This document shows positions 32,919 to 44,269 of a DNA stretch of 64,000 nt, one piece after another. The position numbers and the translations under genes are program-made. The notes under the pieces are model-generated. The model had not been told where the DNA came from, searched no databases, and worked only from the letters and a program-made list of their open reading frames with translations. Source of the stretch: Notospermus geniculatus (taxonomy: Eukaryota; Nemertea; Pilidiophora; Heteronemertea; Lineidae); assembly GCA_002633025.1 (NCBI GenBank), contig NMRB01000794.1, positions 60,349 to 124,348 of the forward strand, in the 5' to 3' direction. How positions within the stretch are numbered: position 1 is the stretch's first letter; each line of letters begins with the position of its first letter.

Positions 32919-34462
32919 TATGGGCGGTTATTACCGCAAAAAAAGGACGTGGAGGCGAAAACAAGGACAGTTGGAACGAGAACGTTATGTAGTAAAACGA
33001 AGACATTATGTACTAAAATAAAGACATTGTAATTTGAAACAAAGACATCGTATCTTTCAAAACAAGGACATCCACACACCATGCATAAGACCTATGCACG
33101 CGACGCGAAGACATCATACGACACGAAGACATCATACAACACGAAGACATTATACGACGCGAAGTCAACAGGTGGCGCTCGCGTTTTCTTAAAGGGGACC
33201 TGTTCACTTTCGGACAAATTAGACAAAATTTAAATGAGGGAATTTTTACTGAGAGTTTGATTGGTTGTTGGTGCATGGTGGTGTCCCATCATGCCTCAGC
33301 ACGAATAGATAAAGGGGGCGTTGCATTCGCTTTCGTGAAAATCGGTTTTCACTGTGGTTGAGCCCCATGGATCAATATTTTTTTAAAATTCCTTCGCAGT
33401 GCCTTAAAACTAGGATGTACCTACAAAACGTTTTGTGCAAAACTAAAATGATAGGTGGCGCTGCTGACATATCAATACTTTCACGTTTCTGGTCATAAGT
33501 TCTGAATGGGTTCTTGTGCGTTCATCATCTTCACATGTCTGTGCTTCCGTAGGCTACATAATGCAATTTGCCGCATTGGCCCCTTCCCCCATTTTGTCAG
33601 TAGAGTGTTTGGACTTACTAGCCCTTCCATCCTTCACTTCCTAATGAATGGCAAAACTAGTGGCGCCATCCTAACCTAGTGGAGATAACCCTTTACTAGG
33701 TCACGTGACCGACATTTTAACTAGTTTGCATAATCTGATGGCGTCATACAAAATATAAACGAGAGACGGTCTGAACATGCTCGGGCCTTCTCATTTTCGA
33801 AACATGGTCTGACATGCACAGGCATTCACAGACATACGTATCAACGTACAATAATTACGTCAATATGTTAGCCCATTCATAACCAAAAAACGTAAAGGTA
33901 CTAATATCTCAGCAGCGCCACCTATCATTTAATTTTGCACAAAACGTTTTGTAGGTACATCCTAGCACTAAGGCACTGCGAAGGAATTTTTAAAAAATAT
34001 TGTTCCATGGGGCTCAACCACAGTAAAAAACGATTTTCACGAAAGCGAATGCAGCGCCCCCTTTATCTATTCGTGCTGAGGCAGGACGGGATACATGTAC
34101 CACCATGCACCAACATCCAATCAAACTCTCAGTAAAAATTCCCTCATTTAAATTTTGTCTAATTTGTCCGAAAGTGAACAGGTCCCCTTTAAGAAAACGC
34201 GAGCGCCACCTGTTGACTTCGCGTCGTATAATGTCTTCGTGTTGTATGATGTCTTCGTGTCATATGATGTCTTCGCGTCGCGTGCATAGGTCTTATGCAT
34301 GGTGTGTGGATGTCCTTGTTTTGAAAGATACGATGTCTTTGTTTCAAATTACAATGTCTTTATTTTAGTACATAATGTCTTCGTTTTACCACATAACGTT
34401 CTCGTTCCAACTGTCCTTGTTTTTGCCTCCACGTCCTTTATTTGCTGTAATAACCGCCCGTA
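32919..34462. mobile_element. 1.54-kb foldback element with ~560-bp arms
   Basis: Arms 32919-33480 and 33900-34462 are inverse copies of high identity. The outer ends TA(T/C)GGGCGGTTATTAC are followed by repeated GAAGACAT/AAGGACAT words. Flanks GCCTTC (32913-32918, 34463-34468) form a 6-bp duplication and match the LINE sequence around its catalytic DIEGAFD region. Non-coding; mirrored 87-codon ORFs simply reflect the arms. Confidence 0.82.
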
Positions 34463-36238
34463 GCCTTCGATATCTAGGAAGACTCCCCGGGTGTATGATT
34501 TATTATTCCAATTAAATTTGATCATATGAGTTATGTGGGCTAACTGTTTCTGCGTGTCATGCCCCTTTAAGAAACCAGACTGGTAATCATAAATAAGGTC
34601 ATTATCTAAAACATAACCAGAAATATTGGAATGGATTACACGTTCAAAGAGTTTAGAGAGTGAGTTAAGCAGTGTGACCGGCCGATAGTTTGCAATAGAA
34701 GATTTCTGGCCTTTGTTTTTATAAATTGGGACAATAATCCCCTCCTTCCAGCAAGATGGAAAGACGTTTTTAGAAATCAGTATGTTAAATAAACGGCAAA
34801 GTGGGGCATCCAATGAACCAGCCACCAACATTCTATTTGATATTTTGTCACTGCCCACGCTTTGAGAACAATTTAGTTCCAAAAGCAGTTTGCGGACCAA
34901 CTCTCTATTAAGATGAACCTCATTAAGTACCGCCTCGGTCTTAAGAGAGCATACAGGAAATGTGTTAATGTCCAATGAATGACGGAACTTCTTTAAGAAC
35001 TGAAGAAAGGCGTTAGCTTTATCTAACTCACTAGACGCCACAGTGTCACCGGATCTGATAGTAGGGATGTCAGACAGGAAACGTTTACCTAACAACTTCT
35101 TAATTAATATCCAATAGCCTTTAGTCCCAGAAGAAACCTGATCCAGCGATTCACAGAGGGAGGTTCTGTACTTAAGTTTAGCTTCATCAACAAGCTCACT
35201 GACAATTTAACTTGGTCATTGAAACACTGAATGTTGGTGACGGACGGATTCTTTTTTACTTCTTTGTAAAGCTTGTCTCTCTTATTGATTGCTTTCTTTA
35301 TGTCATGGTTAAACCATGGCATATCTTTAGGTCTTATTCTTTTATCATAATGAGGGATGTTGCTTTCAAAGATACCGAAAAGACGCTCAGAAAATAGTCT
35401 AGTCAGCTCATGGGCGGAAATGTCCGCAGAAAAAAAGAGCTTCCCAATTGTGATTTGAAATCGCAGTATTGAGAACATCAGTGTCAGTTTGATCATATTT
35501 CCAGATTCTTTTTGTGATGACACCAGTTGTTGTAGGGGAGGAGAAGCTAGTCAAGATATCGATTGTGCTGTGATCAGATCCCTTTAACGGGGGGGGGGAA
35601 TACAGTAGTTTCAGAAACATACCCTAAAGAATTGCAAAAGCACAGGTCTAAGCAGGAACGACTATTGGGGGTTATGCGAGTGGGTTCTTTCACCAACTGA
35701 AAGAGAGAGTTTTTTTACACATAAATCATACAGCATGGTCCCTTCGGTAGTATTTAACATCATCACACCACCACATTTTAGAACGGCAGTTAACATCACC
35801 TCCGAATAACACTATCTCACTGTTGAGATCTAATTTCTGAAGGGTGTTGTCCAAAGACGTAAAAAAACGAGATCTTTCAACCGGAGTTTGTGAGGGGGAT
35901 CGATAAAATGACCCAAGAAGAATTTTCCTGTCTTTCGTGAATAACTCAAACCACATACTGTCTACTGAAACATCCTCGAGGTCAGGTCTGCGATTAAAAG
36001 CAGTTGACTCATGAATATATATAACCATGCCCCTTCCCTTGGTGGAATAAAGAGTATTATCAAGAACATGAAAACCATTTACATTCCATTTGGAGATGTC
36101 AAGGTGAGTCCCCGCCTCGCAAAGCCCCGCGAAATGAATATTACCAGACACTAAACGAATTTTAAGGTCTTCGAACCTTTGGCCATTGTCAGCCGAGAGA
36201 CTGTTCACGTTGGAAAAAATAACATTATATGAACCAAT

Positions 36239-36265
36239 GGGCCCAGGATTGCTCTCGATGTCCCC
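36239..36265 (-). other. 2A-like ribosome-skipping peptide in the LINE
   Basis: Encodes GDIESNPGP, a perfect match to the 2A consensus D-x-E-x-N-P-G-P, preceded by the hydrophobic ICNILLCA. Such peptides release the upstream product during translation. 2A sequences are known from CR1-like and other LINEs of sea urchins and other invertebrates, where some also act as signal sequences. Here it would separate the hydrophobic leader from the endonuclease. Confidence 0.9.
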
Positions 36266-36770
36266 AGCACAGAGCAGAATATTACAAATAATATTAGGAT
36301 TAAGTATTGTTGATACAAAAGGTAGTAAACCAGGTACAAACAATGTCAAGGTTAGGGACATAGAGAGTAGAAACACTACAGAACGAGGGCAGATGAGATT
36401 CCGCTGGAAGTGGTATATCATCGCCACAACAGAAAATACAATGATAATAACAACTAGTCTTGCGACAATAAGAGCAAACATACAGAAGACAGCAAATGCC
36501 ATCGACTTAGAACCCAGGGCGGTAGCCAGCCCAACGCACATGAATAATAGGAAGAAAACCGGCCATCTACAGTGGTCATAAGAGGATTGAGGCGAAGCGG
36601 GGACCGAAGATTTTCTTGTAGGAAAATAGACTCTCTCATAAAAAAGACCAATAGATGCCCTCCAACACTGAGTATCAACTGGCATTATACAAGTTACAAA
36701 GAAAAACACAAACCCCCACACCACAAGTCCAAGTTAGACAGGCGAAAAACATCTTTTATAAGTTCGGGCC

Positions 36771-38240
36771 TATGGTTCTATGCCCAACATGTTGCTAATT
36801 GGGTGCAAATACCTTTGCTGTAGTTCCAATGGTTTTTGAGATATCTAGGAAATCTTCCTGTACTTTTACTTTTCCACAAGAGTACATGTACATTTGGCTA
36901 CCGGTATTTGAAGCTCTGTTACGCAGAAGATCCAGAAAAGCAGGATCAACGAAGGAGAAGAGTGTATCCTCTAAACCTGTCACTGTCCCACATGGTCAGC
37001 TGTTTTAGAACATCCAATTTATCCAGCACAAATTTTGCTTTTCCTGATTGATTGCCCACAGGTAGTTTAGTTCTGTTATCATCCACTGGATGTTTTTTTC
37101 CTGAATAAATAAAGGATGCTATTTCAAGGCAATAACTGCGTAATAATGACATTTCATGTTTTAAACAGACAATGCAGAAAGCCCATACAACCATCCTGAA
37201 GAAATCCGGTCCTCTTGGAATCGCTGCGAAGAGGAGCTGATTTGTTCAAGATGATACAAAACACTGGTGATAAAGTTATCAGTTATAACATCTTACAAGA
37301 TGATAATTAATGCTAATCCATGAACTTGACCATTAATTTACATCCCTTCGCTCCACCGACCCATTGGGCCCTTATAAAATCAGAAATATAGGGGTCGAGA
37401 TAAGAGTGCTGAGATGTTTACTGGGCACAGTCCTATTTATATTTTCCTTCTCTGCCTGGTTATAAAAATCGAAAAGACGTCAATGCATTTGTTAAACGTT
37501 TTCCAGCTATCGAACAGAATTTTTTTTTTCATGTCAAAAGACACCACATTTGAATTTTCAAATCAGATGAATATAATGGCCTTTATCTATTTTTGGTACG
37601 AGTCAAGTTGGATAGTTGCATTTCTGCAAAAAAATTTCTAAGAGTTGTTTAGCTAATGACAGGTGCAAATGATGGGAGGCCAGCTGCAATATAAATGTTT
37701 TCAAGTGCACGCGTGTTGGTTACGCTATACTGGTACCTTCCATCTTAGTTGCATTGCCCACAACACCATTCAAAGCAACCCTGGCTCTTGTAGCAAGACC
37801 ATGACAACCACTCTCCACATAATCACCAGTCAATCAGTATATGCAGACTCTTCAGAATTTTCATGTGGTTAACTTCACAGTTTGCTTTCTAATATAAAAA
37901 TTAACATTTTTGGGAGATTGATTGAAAATGCGGCAAAAGTCCATTTCTATGCCACATACAAGGTGGTAAAATGTGGAAATCAACCCCTATTGATAATTAA
38001 TAACATGATTTCCAACCATTAGGATGATTTGAATTATGTTTCAACATGTTACACCTTACCAGTAGTTGATAAATTCGGTTGAAAAGAAGTTGGTGATTTA
38101 ATGGATGTAACGGCACAGAAGGGGTTAATTTGGTATGTTATGCAGCGGATATGAATCTACAACATTGATTTTTGGAAACTACACATTAAGTGGAACATTT
38201 TGACACCAAATTTATATGGTTGTACCTCCGGTAGGGGTAG
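36771..38240 (-). repeat. Right arm of the 25.7-38.2 kb inverted repeat (interrupted)
   Basis: 36771-36905 and 38100-38240 are inverse copies of parts of 25690-26060. The middle (about 36905-38090) has no counterpart in the left arm and is either an unrecognised insertion or a left-arm deletion. No gene is supported there. Confidence 0.6.
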
Positions 38241-38732
38241 ACTGGTACCCGATCCTAACTATTTTACATCGGGCTTTTGCATATGTTAGGACTGGGCGTG
38301 CCTGCCGCCTTCGTGCTTCTGATTGGTCGGTGCTGGCGCAGGTGGTAAGTATGTGAACTATTATGTTGATAGATTTTCTATTTTTAACATGGAAAACCCC
38401 CGGCGTGATTGGTGAATTTCCTGGGTCTGAATGATGGGAACAGGGGGTAATAGATTGGTGTTCGTTGGCGATCATGTTGGAAGTGGGCAGTGTGGACCTC
38501 TCCTCACACCCGACAGCTTTACTATAGCTATCAAGTGTGAGGAGAGGTGTCTACGTGTTTAGCCATATACCAGCCTGATGGCGACAGGGTTCTCGAAGTG
38601 ACGCTTTGTGGTGTCAGATGATGGAGAGAGAGTGGAGTTGCTGCGGTTTTGGGCAGGGGAAAGAAAAATAATAGCGGGGCAAGACTACTTACAAACACAG
38701 AAAACGTACGTGAAAGAAAAAAAATGGGGAGA
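38241..38732. other. No gene recognised
   Basis: Contains a short inverted repeat TGTGAGGAGAGG / CCTCTCCTCACAC at about 38497-38546. Otherwise unassigned. Confidence 0.4.
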
Positions 38733-38825
38733 ATTTTTTTTTAATCCAACGGGACTCGAACCCACGGGTGTTGGAAACTATTCATTACCTGTGCTCTGAC
38801 CACTGGGCTACCGGGCTGGCCACGA
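38733..38825 (-). mobile_element. tRNA-derived SINE or tRNA pseudogene
   Basis: The minus strand has a consensus A box (TAGCCCAGTGGTCAGAGC) and B box (GGTTCGAGTCCC) at tRNA-like spacing. The T arm can pair with two wobbles. The acceptor stem does not pair and the anticodon region is longer than normal. An A-rich run follows (ATTAAAAAAAA), as in tRNA-derived SINEs. I could not assign an anticodon. Confidence 0.55.
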
Positions 38826-39002
38826 CGATAGGGAATATTTAGTGATACAAATGCGGCGATGGCCTAATTCACAATTTAATCGGCTTATAAGGAATAGATT
38901 GGGCGGAACTAAGTACGTAACGATTTTAATGATTTTTGGCATGCCCTCGTTATTTCTTAAACAACGTTCAGCTCCATTGTAACCTACCTCACCAGGCAAG
39001 CA

Positions 39003-39323
39003 TTACATGAACAAACCGTCTGACTTATGCTTGGAAAGAGTGACAGGTTCCGATCGTTCTGCGGCATACTTCGGAAGCCCTTCGGCGAGCTCATGAATAT
39101 ATAGTTCTTTTTGGGGGTTCTTTTTCGCCTGTAAATCATATTTCACAATAGCTTTGAAAGACCCACCCGACCTGAACAGCGTTGAATAACCTTCTGCAGG
39201 CCTCCATAAAGAAATTTCGCCTTCAAACCGCATTGAATGACCATTTCGGCAGTTTTTGGTCAGAAGGTTAGCAAACTTGACGCTAGGTGGCGATATCTGC
39301 AATGACGTCAATGATATCACCAC
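39003..39323 (-). CDS. Unassigned 106-aa ORF
   Basis: I do not recognise this protein. The minus-strand frame runs from an ATG or upstream GTG to a TAA near 39003, with mixed composition (RFEGEISLWRPAEGY, FKAIVKYDLQAKKNPQKELY, ELAEGLPKYAAERSE). Composition looks protein-like rather than repeat-derived. It lies just beyond the tRNA-like SINE. No splice sites were evident. It could be one exon or a chance ORF in a diverged repeat. Confidence 0.3.
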   Translation of the reverse strand: MVISLTSLQISPPSVKFANLLTKNCRNGHSMRFEGEISLWRPAEGYSTLFRSGGSFKAIVKYDLQAKKNPQKELYIHELAEGLPKYAAERSEPVTLSKHKSDGLFM

Positions 39324-39727
39324 AAGTAGCGATGCTAGGTTTCCATCTTGAAAGGTAGTGCGAGCGCGGAGCGAACAGTAGAAATTTTACTAATTGTTAA
39401 GCGGTCATCCCATCACTCGTTTTCTACGCTTACAATATAGATCGTTGAAGATAGGTGTATAAAGGTATAGAGTGATACAAACATCGGTGGAGTAGATATA
39501 AAGTAATAATAAAGTTATTCAGTTTCATTTTCGACAAGATAAATACTGTTTTCTGCAAATAATACCATTTTGAAAAAGAAGTTCGTGTCACGCGATAGAC
39601 CAGCCCGCTGACGATGACGTCAAGGTTTTCAAGATGGCGATCTAGCGTCAATGGCAGTGTTAAAATTTTCGTCCACGTATCAAAAAATTTCAACGCTGCG
39701 TGGAGTATGGAAGGTTAGATTGCGTTT
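39324..39727. other. No gene recognised
   Basis: Unassigned; one 87-codon minus ORF with no motif. Confidence 0.4.
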
Positions 39728-40068
39728 CTAAGGGGGTATTGGTAAACAGAGAAATCAAGAAATGAAGAAATCGAGAACTCCCATGATCGGTTAGTTTAAC
39801 CACGATCAGCTATGGAATGCCAAAGTGGAATTTATTCAAGACTGATTTTTCGTTCAAGATTTGAAAAAGTACAGTCCAAGAATTTAATTTCCAAGAACTG
39901 TACAATCCTCCAAGATTTATAAAATATCGTCCAATATCCAAGATTGTCACGTGCGTCTTGCCAAGATGCACGTGACGACAAAACTGATGACGTCGTGAAG
40001 TGCATGAATAACCCGGGTGCATTTCGTCATTTTCATGAATTTTCTTTTTGCATGGGAACTTTGACGTG

Positions 40069-40410
40069 TTGGACACTTCCAGTAAACAGCCATGCAGTAG
40101 GGTCATTGCTCAAAGGGGCTGAAAATTAACGCTATACCTCCTCCGGGGTTTGGAATAGGGAGACAAGACCAATCCCTACAACTTTTCAAAAGGGACACAC
40201 AGTAAATTCTCAAGCACTTAGGAGCTGCAGGCCTAATTCGAGACACTTCCGGTAAGCAACCATACAGTGGGATTATTGCCAGAAGGGGCTGAAAATTAAC
40301 GCTATACCTACCATAATTTGGGAATAGGGAGATAAGACCGATCCCGACAACTTTTCAAAAGGGACATATAGTAAATTCTCAAGCACTTAGGAGCTGTAGG
40401 ACTAGTTCGA
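40069..40410. repeat. 170-bp tandem duplication, two units
   Basis: Both units contain GGACACTTCC-like, GGGGCTGAAAATTAACGC and TAAATTCTCAAGCACTTAGG; GGGGCT lies at 40115 and 40285. Confidence 0.85.
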
Positions 40411-40677
40411 GGCTATCGTTCATTTCACGATTTAGGCCTATGCTGAATCACCTCACTACACTGTCTTGACCACAAATGAGCGAAGGATCGAAGCCTCATA
40501 TATCATCAATCCAGGTTTCTTTGGTGCAGGGGATGTTCTGCACGATGACCTACTATGCTTGTCTTTATTTCGGCAATAACTGCCCATACTAAATCGTGCA
40601 GAACGGCATATGTCCAACTAATCGATCATGGGAGTTCTCGATTTCTTCATTTCTTGATTTCTCTGTTTACCAATACC

Positions 40678-41039
40678 GCTGAAAGGGTAAATGTCGTCTT
40701 GGGTATATACAAATATAACCCAGGATCTCAATCTTCACAAAAACAATACCCTGGGTGTACTTTCGGTAGCCGAACATCACCCAGCATCGTAGTATGACAC
40801 CTGGATTCGAGGTTTTCTCGCCCGTGGTCACGTGAACGCCTGAAGAATGTCATGAACAGCTACACTCAACAAGTACCGCACGATTCCACGGGATTTTAAA
40901 ATAGGACTCGTTCCTAGGCACTGATTGCGGAAGCTGGGTGATGTTCGGCTACCGAAACTACACCCAGGGTATTGTTTTACTGAAGATTGAGATCCTGGGA
41001 AATCTTTGTATATACCCAGGACGACATTTACCATTTCAG
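40678..41039. mobile_element. 362-bp foldback MITE, 9-10 bp duplication
   Basis: Ends (G)CTGAAAGGGTAAATGTCG / inverse, and long inverted body. Flanks TACCAATACC at 40668-40677 and 41040-41049. Shares GGGTAAATGTCGTC and TGGGTA with the MITE at 16183, so the two are one family with Mutator-size duplications. Confidence 0.82.
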
Positions 41040-41059
41040 TACCAATACCCTCTCTAAGG

Positions 41060-41391
41060 TGGTATGAATCGATGTGACCCGCCTCAGTGTTTTGTGGCGC
41101 TTCGCGCATTTGCGGCTCCGCGGCTTTCCGGGTCCTTACGTCGAGGAGGGTTCGGTTATTTTTTTCCCGTGTAAAAGCGAAACAACTACATGTAATCTCC
41201 ACCTTCCTCGGGTGGGTTCAGTTCGCGTCACGTGAGTCTCGGGACGGTGTAGGTCGGTGAAGCCTATTGTCTCGTATATAACGAACCGGACGGTATATAA
41301 CGAACCGGACGGGATTAAGCACGCCATCTGAATGACGTCACTCGCAGTAGGCCTACTTGTTGTCGGCTCCCCGTGAAGAAATCACACGCTA
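41060..41391. other. No gene recognised
   Basis: Contains a direct repeat TATATAACGAACCGGACGG at about 41275-41310. Confidence 0.4.
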
Positions 41392-42146
41392 TAGTCCAGT
41401 AAATCTAGGAATTAACCGGGAACAAATTGCAACAGAAGGTTTTTCTGCTTTAAATGTTTTATTAGGTCACCTTGGACATCATATCCAAAATCCCCCAAAA
41501 TCGCACGGCGGGAACCCACTTAATTTGCATATTCAATTTTGTGAACTGGCTTCAACGTTGGACGCCGATGGACGCAACAACTGAGCTTTGTACAGGCGAG
41601 TGGGACCCGATGTACAGCTAACTTTGTAACGGTTGGATTTACACCCCATAAATGTATTACCAACACATAGAAACACGGTACCTCGGAATAAACTAAGCCT
41701 ATTCTTTGGACGTTTTAAGCGGCTGCCTAATCAAAATTGACATTTTATGCATTTTGACCCATTTTTGTGTAAATTTATATAAAAAGCATCATATCTTAGT
41801 ACATAACGACTAAAAACAATTGAGAATGTGTTTGTCTGGTTCCGAGGCACCGTATTTCTATCTGTTGGTAATACATTTATGGGGTGTAAATCCATCCGTT
41901 ACAAAGTTAGCTGTACATCGGGTCCCACTCTCTTGTACAAAGCTCAGCTGTTGCGTCCATCAGCGTCCAACGTTAAAGTCAGTTCACAAAATTGAATATG
42001 CAAATTAAGTGGGTTCCCGCCGTCCGATTTTGGGGGATTTTGGATATGATGTCCAAGGTGACCTTATAAAACATTTAAAGCAAAAAAACCTTCTGTTGCA
42101 ATTTGTTCCCGGTTCGCCCGAATTTTCGCTTAAATTTACTGGACTA
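41392..42146. mobile_element. 755-bp foldback with TAGTCCAG ends, CTA duplication
   Basis: Arms of about 300 bp (41392-41690 and 41850-42146). Ends TAGTCCAGTAAAT and inverse. CTA at 41389-41391 and 42147-42149. Same terminal bases and target as the 3.9-kb foldback at 42953. Confidence 0.82.
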
Positions 42147-42149
42147 CTA

Positions 42150-42485
42150 GATTTCTCAAGCACTCTTCGTGCTGTTGGAAGCATAGGTTATCGATTTTAG
42201 TGATACTTCGTACTTACAATAACCGTAATGTGCTCAACCGAAGCCGCAGGGTGGGCCAAGAAAATGGACAAGCATACTTCCACTATCCAGAGCCCAAAAC
42301 TATTGATGGCATTGGATGGAGAATATTTCTAAAACAAACAAGTGTACCGCATGGTGGTAGCAGTATACGCCCGTCGCTTTTTATTCCGATACTAATTAGG
42401 AGTGTGGCAAATACTGTGTTGCTTCGTTATTATGTGGTTTTATTGCACAGAGAAAGATCACCACTTATTGTTATGTCATCAGACC
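42150..42485. other. Unassigned sequence with an open frame
   Basis: A plus-strand frame from about 42200 (RVGQENGQAYFHYPEPKTID, GIGWRIFLKQ) looks protein-like but runs into the family A element. It could be an exon. I do not call it. Confidence 0.3.
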
Positions 42486-43664
42486 TATATGAAATGGCAA
42501 GGGCCATTGTACTCACCTCTGTGATAAGTCTCTGTGGTAAAACTGGGACACTCATGGTGAATGATGAAGAATCAGTCAAGAACAGACAAGATAAAGCTGA
42601 ACACACCAAAGTATTTATCTGAGCAATAATTAATCAATGACATAAACTCAGTCGATGACTGTCAGATGAAGTTGTATTTGTGAGCAAACTGCCTTCCGCT
42701 GTATTGGCTGCAGATGTCAAAAGTTCTATTTTTCAAGATGGTCACCTGGCGGCCATATTTGAAGTTTGTTGGAACTAAAATCTTAGCATAAATGTTGAGG
42801 ATACTTACATAGATATTCAGGCAACATAAAACCATCTTAACCTTTACAATTGATTAGATATGGGTCGAAGTAAATTTTTCAAGATGGCTGACTGGTGGCC
42901 ATATTTGACGCCCATTCTAACTAAAATTTGCCATGCGTGTAGAAGGTACCTATAGTCCAGGAGCTAACACCACTTTATTTATGTTTTCTGTTGCAAAATT
43001 TCTGCTGCCATTTCTAGGTGTAGGCTACCCTGGGGCATAAGGATCAGGCAGTCTTGCAAGTTGTATCCTGTGCTTTACCGAGAAATTTGCCATTTTCCCT
43101 ATTTTCGTGACCCAATAAATTCGACTAAAATTTTGGGGTAGGGGAAATGTAAACAACTGTATATTCTTTATTCTTTGGTCTACAGCCTCAAACTACCACT
43201 CAAAATGGTCGTATTGGTGTACTCCTTCAGACGACAGCAATAATATGCAAATCGGTTGAATAATGAGGTCACCAGAGGTCAAAAGGTCACACATTTTGAG
43301 GACTGCTTAAAATACGGGCGCAAATGTAAAGAAAAATCCACCAAAAATACATTTCTTTCAACAAAGTCAATTTAATGCTTCTGTCTCTTAGGTAAGACAT
43401 ACAGAAAGTTTTTAAAACAGTTACCAACTGTACGGAATATATTTTACACCATGAAAAATTAAACGGCACTTTGTTGTTTTTCTGCAAATGTGCCAATTTT
43501 CTTACTTTGTCGGTGAATTTGCACTTACATCAGATATTAAGCAAATTTGCCCCATATTCGACGAAATTCACACATTAAATATAAGTTAGATATGAGTGCT
43601 AATTACAGATTGAAGCTTTTTATGCAAATGAGGTCTAAAATTAGGTCAGGTGAACCTAATTATT

Positions 43665-43883
43665 CTAAACTCCCACTTACCTGTCCCATTCCTGAACTCG
43701 GAAAAATGACCAAATCCTAAGTTGAAGATATCGCACGCTGTCATTCTTTGCCAGGCTCGAGAGGGGAACAAGTAAGTGGACAGGACATTACTGTTTCTGA
43801 CCATACCCCCACCCCATTATCTTCAACTTAGGATTTATTTTTTTCCGAATTCAGGAATGGGACAGGTAAGTGGGAGTTTAGAG
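43665..43883. mobile_element. 219-bp MITE present in one foldback arm only
   Basis: Ends CTAAACTCCCACTTACCTGT and inverse. The opposite arm reads across uninterrupted at about 46170-46195, which shows insertion after the arms formed. Confidence 0.8.
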
Positions 43884-44026
43884 TATTGATCTCACATACC
43901 ATTCTTTGTCGGTTCGATAGGAGTCTAACTCATGCACCAAATGTAATCGCATCAACCTGCAATTAAACATCCCTCAGTTTGTTTCCACATCACTCCCATA
44001 GTCTGATTCATCTGAATCTGAGTTGC

Positions 44027-44269
44027 CTAGGACATTGTCATGACCATCATCCTCACAGAGTTCCTGCTCATCAACAGCCGATACATCTCTGCAATGTCTT
44101 TCGGCATCTGATCTCTATCAAACCAGAAGATGCGGTACTGATCGTCCGTTCGCTTCCAACCACTCTGGGATGATGGGTCATGTGTGGGGTTTGGATTTGG
44201 CTGGTGAACATTCTTCCACACCATTGCGACAAAGTTTGTTCGCTTTAGCTTTTCATTGAGTACTGACAT
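44027..44269 (-). pseudogene. Transposon protein C-terminus, left-arm copy
   Basis: An 80-codon end differing at only about six positions from the right-arm copy. Contains NFVAMVWKNVHQPNPNP, SSQSGW and YRIFWFDRDQMPKDI. The pattern W-x-N...QPNP...GW...W....P resembles the C-terminal block of a widespread, unnamed mobile-element protein of marine invertebrates. I cannot assign the superfamily. Confidence 0.55.

Larger units (their letters stand above)
29397..36685 (-). pseudogene. LINE polyprotein: leader-2A-endonuclease-reverse transcriptase
   Basis: The first ATG of the open frame is at 36685. Residues up to about 150 contain three or more hydrophobic segments, then GDIESNPGP. The apurinic-type endonuclease follows (NVNSLS, GLCEAGT, GSFYRSPS, GGDVNCRS, later GSDHSTIDI at about 35560). 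Reverse transcriptase blocks are NYRPVTLLNSLSKLFE (about 34690), VFLDIEG (about 34480, first catalytic Asp), SGVPQGSIIGPLLFLLYIDDL and YADD (about 31900). The C-terminus ends with CPCGANLQTTKHVLFDC, a CCHC-like motif, at about 29450. Frameshifts fall in or near homopolymers (A7 near 35710, G/C run near 35590, T7 near 35430), plus one near 35200. Each inserted element can be removed to give a continuous frame. This copy cannot be active as it stands. Confidence 0.88.
28821..36722 (-). mobile_element. Full-length CR1/L2-like LINE with four insertions
   Basis: Bounded by ACAAG on both sides (28816-28820 and 36723-36727), a target-site duplication. The minus strand carries, in order, a hydrophobic leader, a 2A peptide, an endonuclease, a reverse transcriptase and a C-terminal CCHC-like tail. 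Four elements interrupt it: 30014-30724, 30961-31671, 32104-32838 and 32919-34462. Without them the LINE is about 4.2 kb. The 3' end is A-rich (AACACTTTAAAACAAAA). Confidence 0.85.
27280..36770. mobile_element. GGCCCGAACTTATAA element, long copy (host of the nest)
   Basis: Left end GGCCCGAACTTATAAGGATG at 27280, right end CATCTTTTATAAGTTCGGGCC ending 36770, flanked by TAT on both sides (27277-27279, 36771-36773). The element's own sequence is 27280-28002, 28812-28820 and 36723-36770. The rest was acquired later by insertion of a TTAA element and a LINE. Confidence 0.82.
39728..41059. mobile_element. Foldback element interrupted by a MITE
   Basis: The left arm (GGGGGTATTGGTAAACAGAG..., AGAACTCCCATGATCG, 39728-39795) is mirrored at 40613-40677 and continues at 41040-41059 after a 362-bp insertion. 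The interior holds a 170-bp tandem duplication. Non-coding. Confidence 0.7.

Noticed and set aside
33013-34368. Two 87-aa conserved proteins on opposite strands
   Set aside because: They are the same arm sequence of the 32919-34462 foldback read in both directions, rich in a short DNA repeat; no independent coding evidence.
42200-42622. 140-codon plus ORF as a gene
   Set aside because: Its second half is the 5' end of the family A repeat; only the first ~40 codons could be an exon.
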